Assembly: GCA_964583095.1 (NCBI GenBank)
Contig: CAZOVB010000014.1
Span: forward strand, 1-64,000
Direction of reading: 5' to 3'
Source of the DNA: CAZOVB01 sp964583095
Lineage (GTDB): Bacteria; Planctomycetota; Phycisphaerae; SM23-33
DNA length: 64,000 nt
The position numbers and the translations under genes are program-made. Position 1 is the first letter of the stretch. Each line of letters starts with the position of its first letter. A model generated the notes under the pieces. The model saw nothing but the letters and a program-made list of their open reading frames with translations. It was not told the origin of the DNA and searched no databases. Shown here piece after piece: positions 33,998 through 42,759 of this stretch.

Positions 33998-34789
33998 ATG
34001 AAGCATCTGACTGTCACCAGCATTCTGGTTCTTGTCCTGGCCGCGATGGCCTCGGCGGATACCATCACGCTTTCGGTCGACAACGACGGTTGGCAGGAAG
34101 CAATCTGGGGTGATCCCGCCTCGGTCGCCACCAGCGGAAACGATTACGTTGTCGACGGGTCCACAGCCGCCAACAATACCCGCATTGAGACGGCCGTCTT
34201 CGCCGGAGATTCCCTCTCGCTGATTAACGGCGCCCAGGCACTGGTAAAGGCGGATGGAGAAGCGAACTTCATCCTCGACGGTGGTGAAATCCGACACGGC
34301 CAGGCCAGCACGACCTACAAGATCGGCGGCACAATTCAGGTCCTTGGCGACTCCACAATCGACAAGAACAACGGCAATCTGGAGATCGACGCACTCGTCT
34401 CAGGCGGCGCCAAGCTGTCACTGGTGGAAAACAGCACGTTCGACTACATCAAGTTCACCAACGCATCCAATACCTTTACAGGCACGTTTGACTTGAGCTC
34501 CGGAACAGGCGTATTCTACCTCGATTTCGATTACGATGAGGCCAGTGGAGCATCATTGAACATGGCCGCGGGTGCCAAGCTGCTGTTGGACCAGAATCTG
34601 TCCTTTGCCTCGGTGGTTCTGGATGGCACACCCCTTGGGATCGGCACCTACAGTGCGACCGATGATGCCATCAGTGCGTACATGCAGGACACGGCAGCCA
34701 CCGGGTCTCTGACCGTGGTCCCCGAACCGACCACCATGGCTTTGGTGGGCCTGGGCGGATTGCTGGCCGCGCGTCGCCGAAGAAAATAA
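33998..34789 (+). CDS. PEP-CTERM sorted extracellular protein
   Basis: The 263-residue product has a signal peptide (LTVTSILVLVLAAMASA), an all-beta middle rich in N, D, G and T with pectin-lyase or autotransporter-like repeats (GGEIRHGQASTTYKIGG, LVSGGAKLSLVENSTF), and a C-terminal sorting signal: VPEPTTMALVGLGGLLAARR. PEP-CTERM proteins are processed by an exosortase and often linked to exopolysaccharide. The ATG has a near-perfect AAGGAGAG site six bases upstream, the strongest in the window, suggesting high expression. It is divergent from the XylR-type gene, which may control it, and ends at an intrinsic terminator. Confidence 0.9.
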   Translation: MKHLTVTSILVLVLAAMASADTITLSVDNDGWQEAIWGDPASVATSGNDYVVDGSTAANNTRIETAVFAGDSLSLINGAQALVKADGEANFILDGGEIRHGQASTTYKIGGTIQVLGDSTIDKNNGNLEIDALVSGGAKLSLVENSTFDYIKFTNASNTFTGTFDLSSGTGVFYLDFDYDEASGASLNMAAGAKLLLDQNLSFASVVLDGTPLGIGTYSATDDAISAYMQDTAATGSLTVVPEPTTMALVGLGGLLAARRRRK

Positions 34790-34811
34790 CCCCCTGCAAA
34801 CCTCCTCCTTC

Positions 34812-34852
34812 AACAGGCGGTCCTGCTCCCAAGGCGGGGCCGCCTGTTTTTT
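34812..34852 (+). terminator. Intrinsic terminator after the PEP-CTERM gene
   Basis: AACAGGCGG (34812-34820) pairs perfectly with CCGCCTGTT (34840-34848), and the stem runs into six T residues (34847-34852). It begins 22 bases after the stop codon. Confidence 0.9.
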
Positions 34853-34879
34853 GCGATCCGCCCTGGCGGCGTCTTATCG

Positions 34880-35113
34880 TCAGGGGAGGATGCGGAAACT
34901 GCCTGCGATGGCCTCGGGGACATCCACGTCCGCTTCTCTGCCGGAGGGATGGACGCGCAGGGTCGTTCCACCCGGCGTGTTGAACAGTCTTACCTGACGC
35001 TGGGGGCGTCCCTTGCGTTTTCGCATTTCCAGGCTGCGTTTGACGCGACTGGGATGGAATACCACATCAATCAACGACTTGCAGAGGCTGGATTTTCGGT
35101 CTGCGCTGTGCAT
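34880..35113 (-). CDS. Small basic protein of unknown function
   Basis: A 77-residue frame beginning MHSADRKSSLCKSLIDVVFH. The ATG is preceded by GGAGGG four bases upstream, one of the better ribosome-binding sites in the window, which supports translation. The N-terminal half is strongly basic (SRVKRSLEMRKRKGRPQRQ); the C-terminal half is beta-like (FNTPGGTTLRVHPSGREAD). It overlaps the last 43 bases of the GGDEF gene in another frame and would be co-transcribed with it. No family recognised. No signal peptide. It could be a small regulator or nucleic-acid binder, but that rests only on charge. Confidence 0.6.
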   Translation of the reverse strand: MHSADRKSSLCKSLIDVVFHPSRVKRSLEMRKRKGRPQRQVRLFNTPGGTTLRVHPSGREADVDVPEAIAGSFRILP

Positions 35114-36183
35114 GTTTCCCTCCGATTCGTGCCGGCCTGTATCTCCAGGTGCCGGCGACGGCAACGTCTTCTCAGGCGGGCATCGAGTTGATGAAACCGG
35201 ACCACCCGATCCCGTCCGGTTTCCTTGGCATGGAGCAACGCCTGGTCGGCGAAGTAGACCAGCATCTCAGGATGGGTGACTTCCGCATCGTCCGGGTAGG
35301 TGGCCGAGCCCAGCGAGACCGTTGCGTGGATATCGCGGCCGTAGACGCGGAACACCCTTTCTGAGCAGGCTTTACGAATGCGCTGGGCGAACCGGCAGGC
35401 TTCCTCCCGACCCGCTCGTGGCAGGAGAATGCTGAACTCCTCCCCGCCGGTTCGGGCGGCGATGTCCGATTCCCGTATGGACCTTTTCAAGATGACGGCC
35501 AGCTCCTTGAGAACGTAGTCGCCGCTGGGGTGCCCGTATTCGTCGTTGATCACCTTGAAGTGATCCACGTCCAGACCCAGCAGACTCAGGGAGTGACCGT
35601 AGCGTTTGGCCACCTTGAACTCGTGCTGGAGCAACTGCACGAAGGATCTTCGGTTCTGCAGGTGCGTCAGCGGGTCGGTGGTGGCCTGCTCCTTGAGCTG
35701 GGCGTTGTCTTTGCGGAGCTTCTCCAGCAGCAGCCGTTCGCGGGTCAGGACGGCCTCGAGTTCCTTCTGCTTCACCGCCAGGCGGTCGTGCAGATCCTTG
35801 ATCCGCAGCATCGCTCCCAGTCGGGCCCGGAGCTCCTGGCTGACCACGTCGCGGTCGACCACCTCGTCGGCTCCGATATCCAGAAGCCGGCACCGGTCCA
35901 GGTCGGGCCTCTCGACCAAAAGGATCACCGGCAGATAGCTGGCCGGACAGAGCGTTCGGAGGATATTGGGCAGATCCATCTCGATGCTCTCCCGGGCCGA
36001 TAGGGAAACCAGGGCCAGGTCGATCCCCTCCTGACCGATGGCGGCCAGCAGTTCCAGCTCGTTGTCGGTCACGATGCTGCGGATGCCCCCAAGGGCCAAC
36101 TCCGCGCTGCGGCGGGTGGCCTGGAGACTGTCCCGCTCGATCAGAACGATGCGATGTTGCCTTGGACCGAGGTCTTGTTGCAT
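35071..36183 (-). CDS. Response-regulator diguanylate cyclase (REC-GGDEF)
   Basis: The ~370-residue product has an N-terminal receiver-like domain (IVLIERDSLQATRRS; the usual acidic pocket is weak, so phosphorylation is uncertain), a coiled-coil linker (LAVKQKELEAVLTRERLLLE) and a GGDEF domain: TDPLTHLQNRRSF, LGLDVDHFKVINDEYGH, and the signature reads TGGEEF, an active variant of GGDEF. It would make cyclic di-GMP. The last ~35 residues (RLRRRCRRRHLEIQAGTNRR) are a basic tail outside the domain. GTG 36195 and ATG 36189 are alternative starts; ATG 36183 has GGGA at the best distance. Confidence 0.88.
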   Translation of the reverse strand: MQQDLGPRQHRIVLIERDSLQATRRSAELALGGIRSIVTDNELELLAAIGQEGIDLALVSLSARESIEMDLPNILRTLCPASYLPVILLVERPDLDRCRLLDIGADEVVDRDVVSQELRARLGAMLRIKDLHDRLAVKQKELEAVLTRERLLLEKLRKDNAQLKEQATTDPLTHLQNRRSFVQLLQHEFKVAKRYGHSLSLLGLDVDHFKVINDEYGHPSGDYVLKELAVILKRSIRESDIAARTGGEEFSILLPRAGREEACRFAQRIRKACSERVFRVYGRDIHATVSLGSATYPDDAEVTHPEMLVYFADQALLHAKETGRDRVVRFHQLDARLRRRCRRRHLEIQAGTNRRETCTAQTENPASASR

Positions 36184-36338
36184 AGCCATTCCCACTGGGC
36201 GACGAAAACTGCAGCGACCCGATGCCGCTGAAGCGTCCGCCTGGAGGCAAGCTACGATTCACCCGGGCACGGGGCGAATTCCTTCCCGGCCTGGTCCTTG
36301 TTTCCGCAAGACCCGCTGGAATTGAGCACTATGGGGCG

Positions 36339-36368
36339 TTGCCATTGTCATACGCCCAGGGGTATAAT
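36339..36368 (+). promoter_or_regulatory. Sigma70-type promoter for the GH10-like operon
   Basis: TTGCCA (36339-36344) and a perfect TATAAT (36363-36368) are 18 bases apart. The first start codon is at 36477, giving a leader of about 100 bases with a GAGGAA ribosome-binding site. Confidence 0.65.
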
Positions 36369-36476
36369 GCCTCCCCGCCGCTTGCCCGGGGCGGCAGGAT
36401 ACGCAAACCGTTACAGACCAAGCAGCCCCGCGGGCCCGGGAATCTCCGGCCCTGCCAGGGCGAGGAATGGGTCTTC

Positions 36477-38012
36477 ATGCTTCAGTTTGACGTTTACATC
36501 GATGGCGAGAAAGCTTCCCGGCTCGACCTGTCCGGAGCGCTGGTCTTCGGACAGGACCAGATCCCCGTCCGCGCGGATCTGGCCTTCGAAAATGGAACGA
36601 TCACCTGCATCAAGCGATCGGCCGGAGCCTGCGGACTGAGCCTCACCTGGGAGACCGGCAAAAGCGGCAGGGTCATGCTCTCCACCACGCGTCTGCCCCA
36701 GCGGGAAGAGCCCTACAATCTCAATGTCGAACTCGTCCGGGGGCACCTTGCCAAGCTCGCACAAAAGCTCGAAGACTGGGGCATGTACGACTTCGCCTCG
36801 GCCCAGGAGCATCTCGATGAGTTCCAGGAGACGCGCAGGCTGTTTGTCGAAGCGCTCAAGCAGCCCTGTGCCCCCGAGGCGGCCAAGGTGGCCGACCAGG
36901 CCCTCGATGCCGCCGTCACCCTCGGCGAGAAACTCGCGCTGTTCCATGGCGAAATCCTGCTGGGCCGCAGACGCGCCGGGCAAAGCGCCCAGTTCGGCTG
37001 CCGGGTCGATCTGTTCTCGATGTCCGAAAACTACACCCTCCGGCTCAGCGAGGCCTTCGACTTCATCTCCATCCCCACCCCCTGGAAACACACCGAACCC
37101 AAGGAACACCAGTACGACTGGACGCAGATCGACGCCTGGATCACCTGGGCAAGCAAGAACCGAAAACACGTCCACGCCGGGCCCCTGCTGTCCTTCGATA
37201 CCAACCAGGTCCCGGAATGGATCTATATCTGGGAACATGATTACGACGCCCTGCGCGACCTGATCTACGAACACATCCAGCGCGTTGTCCGGCGATACAA
37301 GCAGGTTCGACTCTGGAATGTCGTCTCGGGCATTCACGCAGCCAACAGCTTCAACCTCAGCTTCGACCAGTTGATGGAACTGACGCGAATGAGCTGCCTG
37401 CTGGTCAAGAAACTCGCCCCGCGCAGCCAGGTAATGATCGACCTGACCATGCCCTTCGGCGAGTACTACGCACGAAACCAGCGGACGATCCCCCCCCTGC
37501 TCTATGCCGACATGGCCGTGCAGTCCGGCGTGAAGTTCGACGCCTTCGGCGTCCAGGTGCTCCAGGGCGTCGGGCAGGACGGCTATCGCATCCGGGACCT
37601 GATGCAGCTTTCGAACCTGATGGACGAATTCGTGGGCCTGGCCAAATCCATTCACGTCAGCGCCTGCCAGGTCCCCTCCGACGTCACCGAAGATACCTGG
37701 GACCGCTGGGGCGGAGAGTTCCTCCCTGCCCAGGCGGGACAGTGGCACTCCCCCTGGTCGCAGCGCCTCCAGGCCGAGTGGCTCCAGGCATTCAGCCGAA
37801 TCGCGATCTCCAAGCCCTACGTCGAGTCGATCTGCTGGCAGGACCTGGCCGACTACGAAGGCCACTACCTGCCCCACGGTGGCCTGTGCAAAAACAACCT
37901 CGAGCCCAAACTCGCCTTTACCGAACTGCGGAACTTCCGGGCCATGCTCGCCGGGCGGGCAGAACGACGTGCCGGAGATAGTGTCAAACGAAACCAGTCG
38001 CCGGGCCAATGA
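36477..38012 (+). CDS. GH10-fold protein lacking both catalytic glutamates (pseudo-glycosidase)
   Basis: The 511-residue product has an N-terminal beta-domain (residues 1-90), a helical linker and, from ~185 to ~480, a barrel that follows GH10 xylanases: FDFISIPTPWKHTEP for the ENEMKW region, HIQRVVRRYKQVRLWNVVSG for the acid/base strand, FDAFGVQVLQG for GxQ and IHVSACQV for the nucleophile strand. In GH10 these strands read WDVVNE and TELD. Here the two glutamates are Gly285 and Ala396, so ordinary hydrolysis is not expected. No signal peptide is present, unlike normal xylanases. The ATG follows GAGGAATGG. Its stop overlaps the comEA-like start. A binding or scaffold role is inferred. Confidence 0.8.
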   Translation: MLQFDVYIDGEKASRLDLSGALVFGQDQIPVRADLAFENGTITCIKRSAGACGLSLTWETGKSGRVMLSTTRLPQREEPYNLNVELVRGHLAKLAQKLEDWGMYDFASAQEHLDEFQETRRLFVEALKQPCAPEAAKVADQALDAAVTLGEKLALFHGEILLGRRRAGQSAQFGCRVDLFSMSENYTLRLSEAFDFISIPTPWKHTEPKEHQYDWTQIDAWITWASKNRKHVHAGPLLSFDTNQVPEWIYIWEHDYDALRDLIYEHIQRVVRRYKQVRLWNVVSGIHAANSFNLSFDQLMELTRMSCLLVKKLAPRSQVMIDLTMPFGEYYARNQRTIPPLLYADMAVQSGVKFDAFGVQVLQGVGQDGYRIRDLMQLSNLMDEFVGLAKSIHVSACQVPSDVTEDTWDRWGGEFLPAQAGQWHSPWSQRLQAEWLQAFSRIAISKPYVESICWQDLADYEGHYLPHGGLCKNNLEPKLAFTELRNFRAMLAGRAERRAGDSVKRNQSPGQ

Positions 38013-38395
38013 CGCAACCTCCCAAACGCCAACGACTCGATCTGTCCTTGACACGGGGAAACCTCAAAGCCCTGTGGCTCTTTGCCCTGACCGGATGCCT
38101 CGCCCTGGCCCTGGCAGGGTCGGGACGCAATTGGTTCGGGCGCACCCCGCCTGCCGACCCCCGGCTGGTTGCCCTGGCCACCGAGCGGATCGATCCCAAC
38201 ACCGCATCGCAGGCATCGCTGATGCGCCTGCCGGGAATAGGACCCGCCCTGGCCGAAGCAATCTGCCAGGCTCGAAACGAAAAGCCCTTCACTCGCGTCG
38301 AAGATCTCCAGCGCGTCGACAACATCGGCCCCGTCACGGCCTCTCGCCTGGCTGAGCACTTGACCTTCCCCTCCCTGCCCGGCGAGGGACGCTGA
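38009..38395 (+). CDS. ComEA-like helix-hairpin-helix protein
   Basis: The 128-residue product has an N-terminal membrane anchor (ALWLFALTGCLALALAG) and a C-terminal double helix-hairpin-helix: RIDPNTASQASLMRLPGIGP and FTRVEDLQRVDNIGPVTASR. ComEA binds incoming DNA on the outside of the membrane during transformation; many short homologues have no proven role. The ATG overlaps the upstream stop (ATGA), and the stop overlaps the next start (TGATG), so it is the middle of a coupled three-gene operon. Confidence 0.88.
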   Translation: MTQPPKRQRLDLSLTRGNLKALWLFALTGCLALALAGSGRNWFGRTPPADPRLVALATERIDPNTASQASLMRLPGIGPALAEAICQARNEKPFTRVEDLQRVDNIGPVTASRLAEHLTFPSLPGEGR

Positions 38396-39141
38396 TGGCC
38401 CAGGCCAGGCCTCGCAAACCCCGCCACAGGGGCGAGTCTTATTTCGACCGAACCCACAGGCCTCTGCTGTGGCTGCTGTTCATCCTGCCCCCCCTGGGCT
38501 TCTACCATATCTGTTCCATCGCCACCGGCTCGCTGCGACGCGCCGGGGCCAATGTCCACATGCTCAACCTGCTGGGATACTTCGGCATCACCGGGGCGCT
38601 GCTGGCTCCGCTGCTGATTATCGCGGTCCTCCTGGCCATGCACGTGGCCCGAAAAGACCCCTGGAAGCCGGACCTGCCCGTCCTGGGGGGAATGGCCCTG
38701 GAAAGCATCCTCTGGACCCTGCCCATCTTCGCCATCAGCCTGCTGCGAAGCCAGTTTCTCACCGCGGCCGCAGGGGCTTCCCAAACCATGGCCGGCAAGG
38801 TCCAACCCGGGCTCAAGTACCTCTGTGCCGATGTCGGAGCCGCGGTCTATGAAGAATTCGTCTTCCGCCTGATCCTCATCAGCCTCCTGCTGCTGATTTG
38901 CGTGGACATCTTCGAGCTCAAACAGCAGGCCGTGCTGGTCGGGGCGATTCTGCTCTCAGCCATCCTGTTCTCGCTCTACCACCGCACCTGGGGCCCCGAG
39001 CCGCCGATCTCCAGTCTGCTCATCTGGGGTGCCGAGGGCGTCCTGTGGGGAACGCTTCTCTGGTTCCGCGGGTTCGGTATCTGCGTCGGGTCCCACGTCT
39101 GTGTGAACCTGACAAGCCACATCCTCTATGCCCTGCGGTAG
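38395..39141 (+). CDS. CPBP-family intramembrane metalloprotease
   Basis: The 248-residue membrane protein has about seven hydrophobic segments and the CPBP/Abi motifs: YEEFVFRLILI (EE-x-x-x-R), AILFSLYHRT (F-x-x-x-H) and a final HVCVNLTSH (H-x-x-x-N). CPBP proteases cleave membrane or lipidated substrates, and some process bacteriocins. It is the last gene of the operon with the GH10-fold and ComEA-like proteins, and it converges with the permease gene 11 bases away. Substrate unknown. Confidence 0.85.
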   Translation: MAQARPRKPRHRGESYFDRTHRPLLWLLFILPPLGFYHICSIATGSLRRAGANVHMLNLLGYFGITGALLAPLLIIAVLLAMHVARKDPWKPDLPVLGGMALESILWTLPIFAISLLRSQFLTAAAGASQTMAGKVQPGLKYLCADVGAAVYEEFVFRLILISLLLLICVDIFELKQQAVLVGAILLSAILFSLYHRTWGPEPPISSLLIWGAEGVLWGTLLWFRGFGICVGSHVCVNLTSHILYALR

Positions 39142-39152
39142 GCGTTCGCTGA

Positions 39153-41003
39153 TCAGGCCAGCCGCCGGCGCGTGGAGAGCAGCAGAACGTCCCGAATCTG
39201 TTCCGGGTCGCCGGCCTGGGTGAACCGCTTGGCAAAGCCGTGTTCCTGCACGATGTGCGCAATGGCCATCAGCGCCCGCAGGTGGAAGTTCCGCTGATCC
39301 GGCGAGCCGATCAACACGAACGCGATATGGACCGGATCATCCGATTCCCGGAACTTCATCCCTTTCCGGCAACGCACCAGCAGCATATCAAAGATCCCCT
39401 CGCCCTGGACAACCACGTGCGGCACGGCCAGGCCGGGCTGCAAGACCGTCGGAGACTCCTTTTCGCGCTGGAGGAACTTCCCGCCAAGCTCCGACTCGTC
39501 CAGGCCGTTCCGCTGGGCCAGTTTCGCCGAAGCCTGGGCGAGCATCTCCTCTCCCGTCGTGGCCTCGGGCAGATCCATCACCGCGCAGCCCAGCAGCAGT
39601 TTGTCGAAGCGGTCGTGCTGGACCTCGTCGCGTTCAAAGGCGATTTCCTTGAGTTCCTCCTCCAGGTGGCTGCGGCGCAGGTCCCGCGAGAGAATCCCCT
39701 TGACCATGTAAACCAGGGCGCTTTCCCGCTGGGCGCCGGGGCGCACGTAGAGCAGCCACCAGAGCCCGCCTACCAGGGCGAACAGCCCGGCCGTGCCCAG
39801 CGGAACCCAGCCCATGTCCGCGATCAGAAAGATGTAGACAATCGCCCCCGCCCCGGGCAGATACGGCACCAGCGGCGAACGGAAAGTCGGGCGGTAGTTC
39901 TGGATGCGACTGGTCCGCATGATCACCACGGCAAGACAGATCAGCACATAGAGCACCAGCAGCATGGTCGATGCGACCTTGATAAGATTCTCGATGCTCA
40001 GCCCCACGATAACCAGAATCATCAGCCCAGCCGTCATCAGCACCGAAACGTACGGGGTGGAGAAGCGTCGGCTGGTCGTCTGGAGCAGGCCGGGCAGCAG
40101 CCCGTCGCGACTCATCGCCACCGGGCTGCGTGAGGCCTCCATCATCCCCCCGTTGGCGGTGGTCACAAAGGCCAGAATCGCCGCCAGGGCCAGCAGGACC
40201 TTCCCCGTGGCCCCCAGCGTCACACCCGCAGCGTCGGAAAGGGGCGTCAGACTCCCGGACAACGTGCCCGGCTCGGTGACCGCCACGGTGATGAACACGA
40301 CCAGCACGTACAACAGGCCCACCACCACCAGGGCGGTGAACATCCCGGCCGGGAGAACCTTGCCCGGGTTGCGGACCTCCCCGGCCACATCCGCCGTGGC
40401 GGTCAAGCCCCCGAAGGAAACGAACACCGTCCCTGCCGCAGCCAGGACCGCCAGGGGCCCGGCCCGGTAGAAATCGCTGAAGCGCGTGGCCTCCATCTGC
40501 CCCGAGGCCTTGCCTCCGGCAACGAACACCAGCAGCACCGCCAGCAGTACCGCCACCATGATCACCTGCAGGCGCCCGGCCCCCTTGACCGTCAGACAGT
40601 TGATCGCCGCAAAGACCAGACAGAAACCTGCCGCCACCACCTGGATGCCCCACTGGGGCGTCTGAGGCCAGATCAGCCGGGCAAAGGCCCCGATGCCGAT
40701 CAGGGCAAAGGCGCTTTTCAGCGCGATGGAAAACCAGCTTGCCAGCCCCGCAAAAACCCCCGCGAAGCTGCCCAGGCTCCGCTCGATGAATACATACGTC
40801 GCCCCCGCCCGCGGAACCGCGCTGGCAAGCTCGGCCTGGCAGAGAAGCGCGGGAACCACGAAAATCGCCGCCAGCGCGTACGAGAGCACGATGGCCGGGC
40901 CGATCTCGGAAAAGGCAATGCCGGGCAACACGAACAGCCCGGAAGAAATCATGGCACCGGCAGCGATGCTGAAGACATCCCAGAAACCCAGTTTGCGATG
41001 CAT
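39153..41003 (-). CDS. APC-superfamily permease fused to a PTS EIIA (fructose-type) domain
   Basis: The 616-residue product has 12 hydrophobic segments of an APC amino-acid permease (FWDVFSIAAGAMISSGLFVL, PRAGATYVFIERSLGSFAG, FVTTANGGMMEASRSPVAMS). A cytoplasmic linker follows, then from about residue 465 a PTS EIIA type-2 domain with the phosphorylatable histidine in LAVPHVVVQG. The EIIA part may sense phosphotransfer or nitrogen status and gate transport. The ATG at 41003 follows GAAAGGACCGCC; an in-frame ATG 24 bases upstream is less well placed. Transported amino acid unknown. Confidence 0.88.
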   Translation of the reverse strand: MHRKLGFWDVFSIAAGAMISSGLFVLPGIAFSEIGPAIVLSYALAAIFVVPALLCQAELASAVPRAGATYVFIERSLGSFAGVFAGLASWFSIALKSAFALIGIGAFARLIWPQTPQWGIQVVAAGFCLVFAAINCLTVKGAGRLQVIMVAVLLAVLLVFVAGGKASGQMEATRFSDFYRAGPLAVLAAAGTVFVSFGGLTATADVAGEVRNPGKVLPAGMFTALVVVGLLYVLVVFITVAVTEPGTLSGSLTPLSDAAGVTLGATGKVLLALAAILAFVTTANGGMMEASRSPVAMSRDGLLPGLLQTTSRRFSTPYVSVLMTAGLMILVIVGLSIENLIKVASTMLLVLYVLICLAVVIMRTSRIQNYRPTFRSPLVPYLPGAGAIVYIFLIADMGWVPLGTAGLFALVGGLWWLLYVRPGAQRESALVYMVKGILSRDLRRSHLEEELKEIAFERDEVQHDRFDKLLLGCAVMDLPEATTGEEMLAQASAKLAQRNGLDESELGGKFLQREKESPTVLQPGLAVPHVVVQGEGIFDMLLVRCRKGMKFRESDDPVHIAFVLIGSPDQRNFHLRALMAIAHIVQEHGFAKRFTQAGDPEQIRDVLLLSTRRRLA

Positions 41004-41160
41004 GGCGGTCCTTTCACCCGGTTGCATCATTCTAGCCTTTACTTGAGGCCCGGCAACAGTTTGCTTCCACTCTGTCCCTTCATTGCATTCCTTTCAGCCA
41101 AGAAACGCCTGCTTCAACGGCGGAGGCCCAGGTCCGTCACGCCGCTGGTCGGCTATGGGC

Positions 41161-42759
41161 TCAGGCAGGCCCCACGCGCCCCAGGCCGATCCATTCACGA
41201 TCCAAAGCGAAAAAACAATACTCCTCGAGCAGTTCGGAGCGGATCTCCAGACAATCCGGATCATTCCAGCGGTCATGGAGTTCTTCCGGGTCCTGCCCAA
41301 GATGATACAGGGCGTGGATATCCTGCTGGTTGCTGACGATCAGCTTCCAGGGGCCCCGGTAGAAACAGCGAATCCGCAGCAGGCCAGGCCGATATTCCGG
41401 GGACCAGTGAGCGTAGTGATCCTCCCGCGATGCCAGGAAGCACCGCTGGGGCAGTTGCGTCCCTTCGCAGATGTGGGAACGCAGGCTCATTCCATCAAAA
41501 CACGGGTAAGGGCCCCGGGATTCCTGTTGAGGCTGCGGGCGCAACCTTTCCATGGACAACCCGGCCCGATCCAGAATCGTCGGCGCCACATCCAGCAGGC
41601 TCACCAGATCCGAACAGGTCCTGCCCGGGCGGACATCAAGCGGGTCGCGCCAGATCATGGGAACGCGCAGGATCTGCTCGAAGGGGAAGTTTCCCTTGGC
41701 CAGAAGGTGATGGGCTCCGAGATACTCCCCATGGTCTGCCAGGAACACGACAATAGTATTGCGATCCATGTCCATCTCGGACAGGTTGTTGAGCAATCGG
41801 CCCACGCAATCGTCGATGTGGCTGATCATTCCATAGCTCTGGGCGAGGATGCACCGCAGTCCCGATTCATTGAACTTCTCATGCTTGAACCCGTGGATGT
41901 GGTGAGGAATGGCATTGAGCCCGCAGTCGTCATCCACCCGCTTCTGCCAGGTTTCCGGCAAGGTAAGCTCTTCGGGAACGTACCTGTCGCAGTAGGGTTC
42001 CGCCGCCGCATACGGATGGTGCGGATCGGGGAACGAAACCCACAGAAAGAACGGACGGTTCTTCCCCTCAGAGCGAAGAAAATCGATGGACCGATCGGTG
42101 ATCCACGTATTGTAGTGCAACTCGGCCGGCAGCGTCATGCGAAAGCAACTGCCGATATGTCCCGGGTGCAGGACTTCCCGGCCATAGTCCCTGCGCCAGC
42201 CGGGACGGACCAGCCCCTCGGGCGGGCAAGCCCACTGCGGAGCTCTGTCCTGAAGCCAGCGAATGTAATCGCCTTCGATGTAATCGACGTGACCGCTGAG
42301 GAAGTCACAACTCTCGAAGCCGAAATACCCTTCGGGTATGGCCTGGATCGTACCGTCCTGCCAGCACTTTCGATCTTCCCAGGACCAGAGCTGTTCCTGC
42401 TCCTGCCCCGGCCTGGCCCACTGATTCTGCCCCAGGTTCCAAGGCTGCAGGTGAAGCTTCCCACAGGCCTGGGTCCGGTAGCCGGCTTCCCGAAGCACCG
42501 ATGCCATTGTCGGAATGGTATGAGGAACCAGCCTGCCGTTGCCCAGGACTCCGTGCTGCCGCGATGAGAGACCCGTCATAAGGCTGATCCGAGACGGCGT
42601 GCAGATCGGGTTCTCGCAATAGGCACGTTCGAAGCGAACGCCCTCAGCCGCAAGCCGGTCCAGATTTGGCGTCTGGACATCGCTGTGCTCGGCGCAGCTG
42701 AGGCAGGCGGCCTGCATCTGGTCTACGCAGATGACAATGATATTCGGCCTGTCGCTCAC
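41161..42759 (-). CDS. Cys-type sulfatase
   Basis: The 532-residue product is an arylsulfatase-family enzyme: metal ligands at IIVICVDQM (Asp13), the activation signature CTPSRISLMTG with Cys53, FLADHGEYLGAHHL and the C-terminal GPWKLIVSNQQ. Cys53 must be converted to formylglycine by an FGE or radical-SAM maturase; neither an intact FGE nor an anSME is in the window. No signal peptide is seen, so it may act in the cytoplasm or need an atypical route. The start is a GTG with AAGGAGGT upstream, and it overlaps the end of the rhamnosidase gene (GTGA). Together they suggest degradation of a sulfated rhamnose-containing glycan. Confidence 0.92.
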   Translation of the reverse strand: MSDRPNIIVICVDQMQAACLSCAEHSDVQTPNLDRLAAEGVRFERAYCENPICTPSRISLMTGLSSRQHGVLGNGRLVPHTIPTMASVLREAGYRTQACGKLHLQPWNLGQNQWARPGQEQEQLWSWEDRKCWQDGTIQAIPEGYFGFESCDFLSGHVDYIEGDYIRWLQDRAPQWACPPEGLVRPGWRRDYGREVLHPGHIGSCFRMTLPAELHYNTWITDRSIDFLRSEGKNRPFFLWVSFPDPHHPYAAAEPYCDRYVPEELTLPETWQKRVDDDCGLNAIPHHIHGFKHEKFNESGLRCILAQSYGMISHIDDCVGRLLNNLSEMDMDRNTIVVFLADHGEYLGAHHLLAKGNFPFEQILRVPMIWRDPLDVRPGRTCSDLVSLLDVAPTILDRAGLSMERLRPQPQQESRGPYPCFDGMSLRSHICEGTQLPQRCFLASREDHYAHWSPEYRPGLLRIRCFYRGPWKLIVSNQQDIHALYHLGQDPEELHDRWNDPDCLEIRSELLEEYCFFALDREWIGLGRVGPA

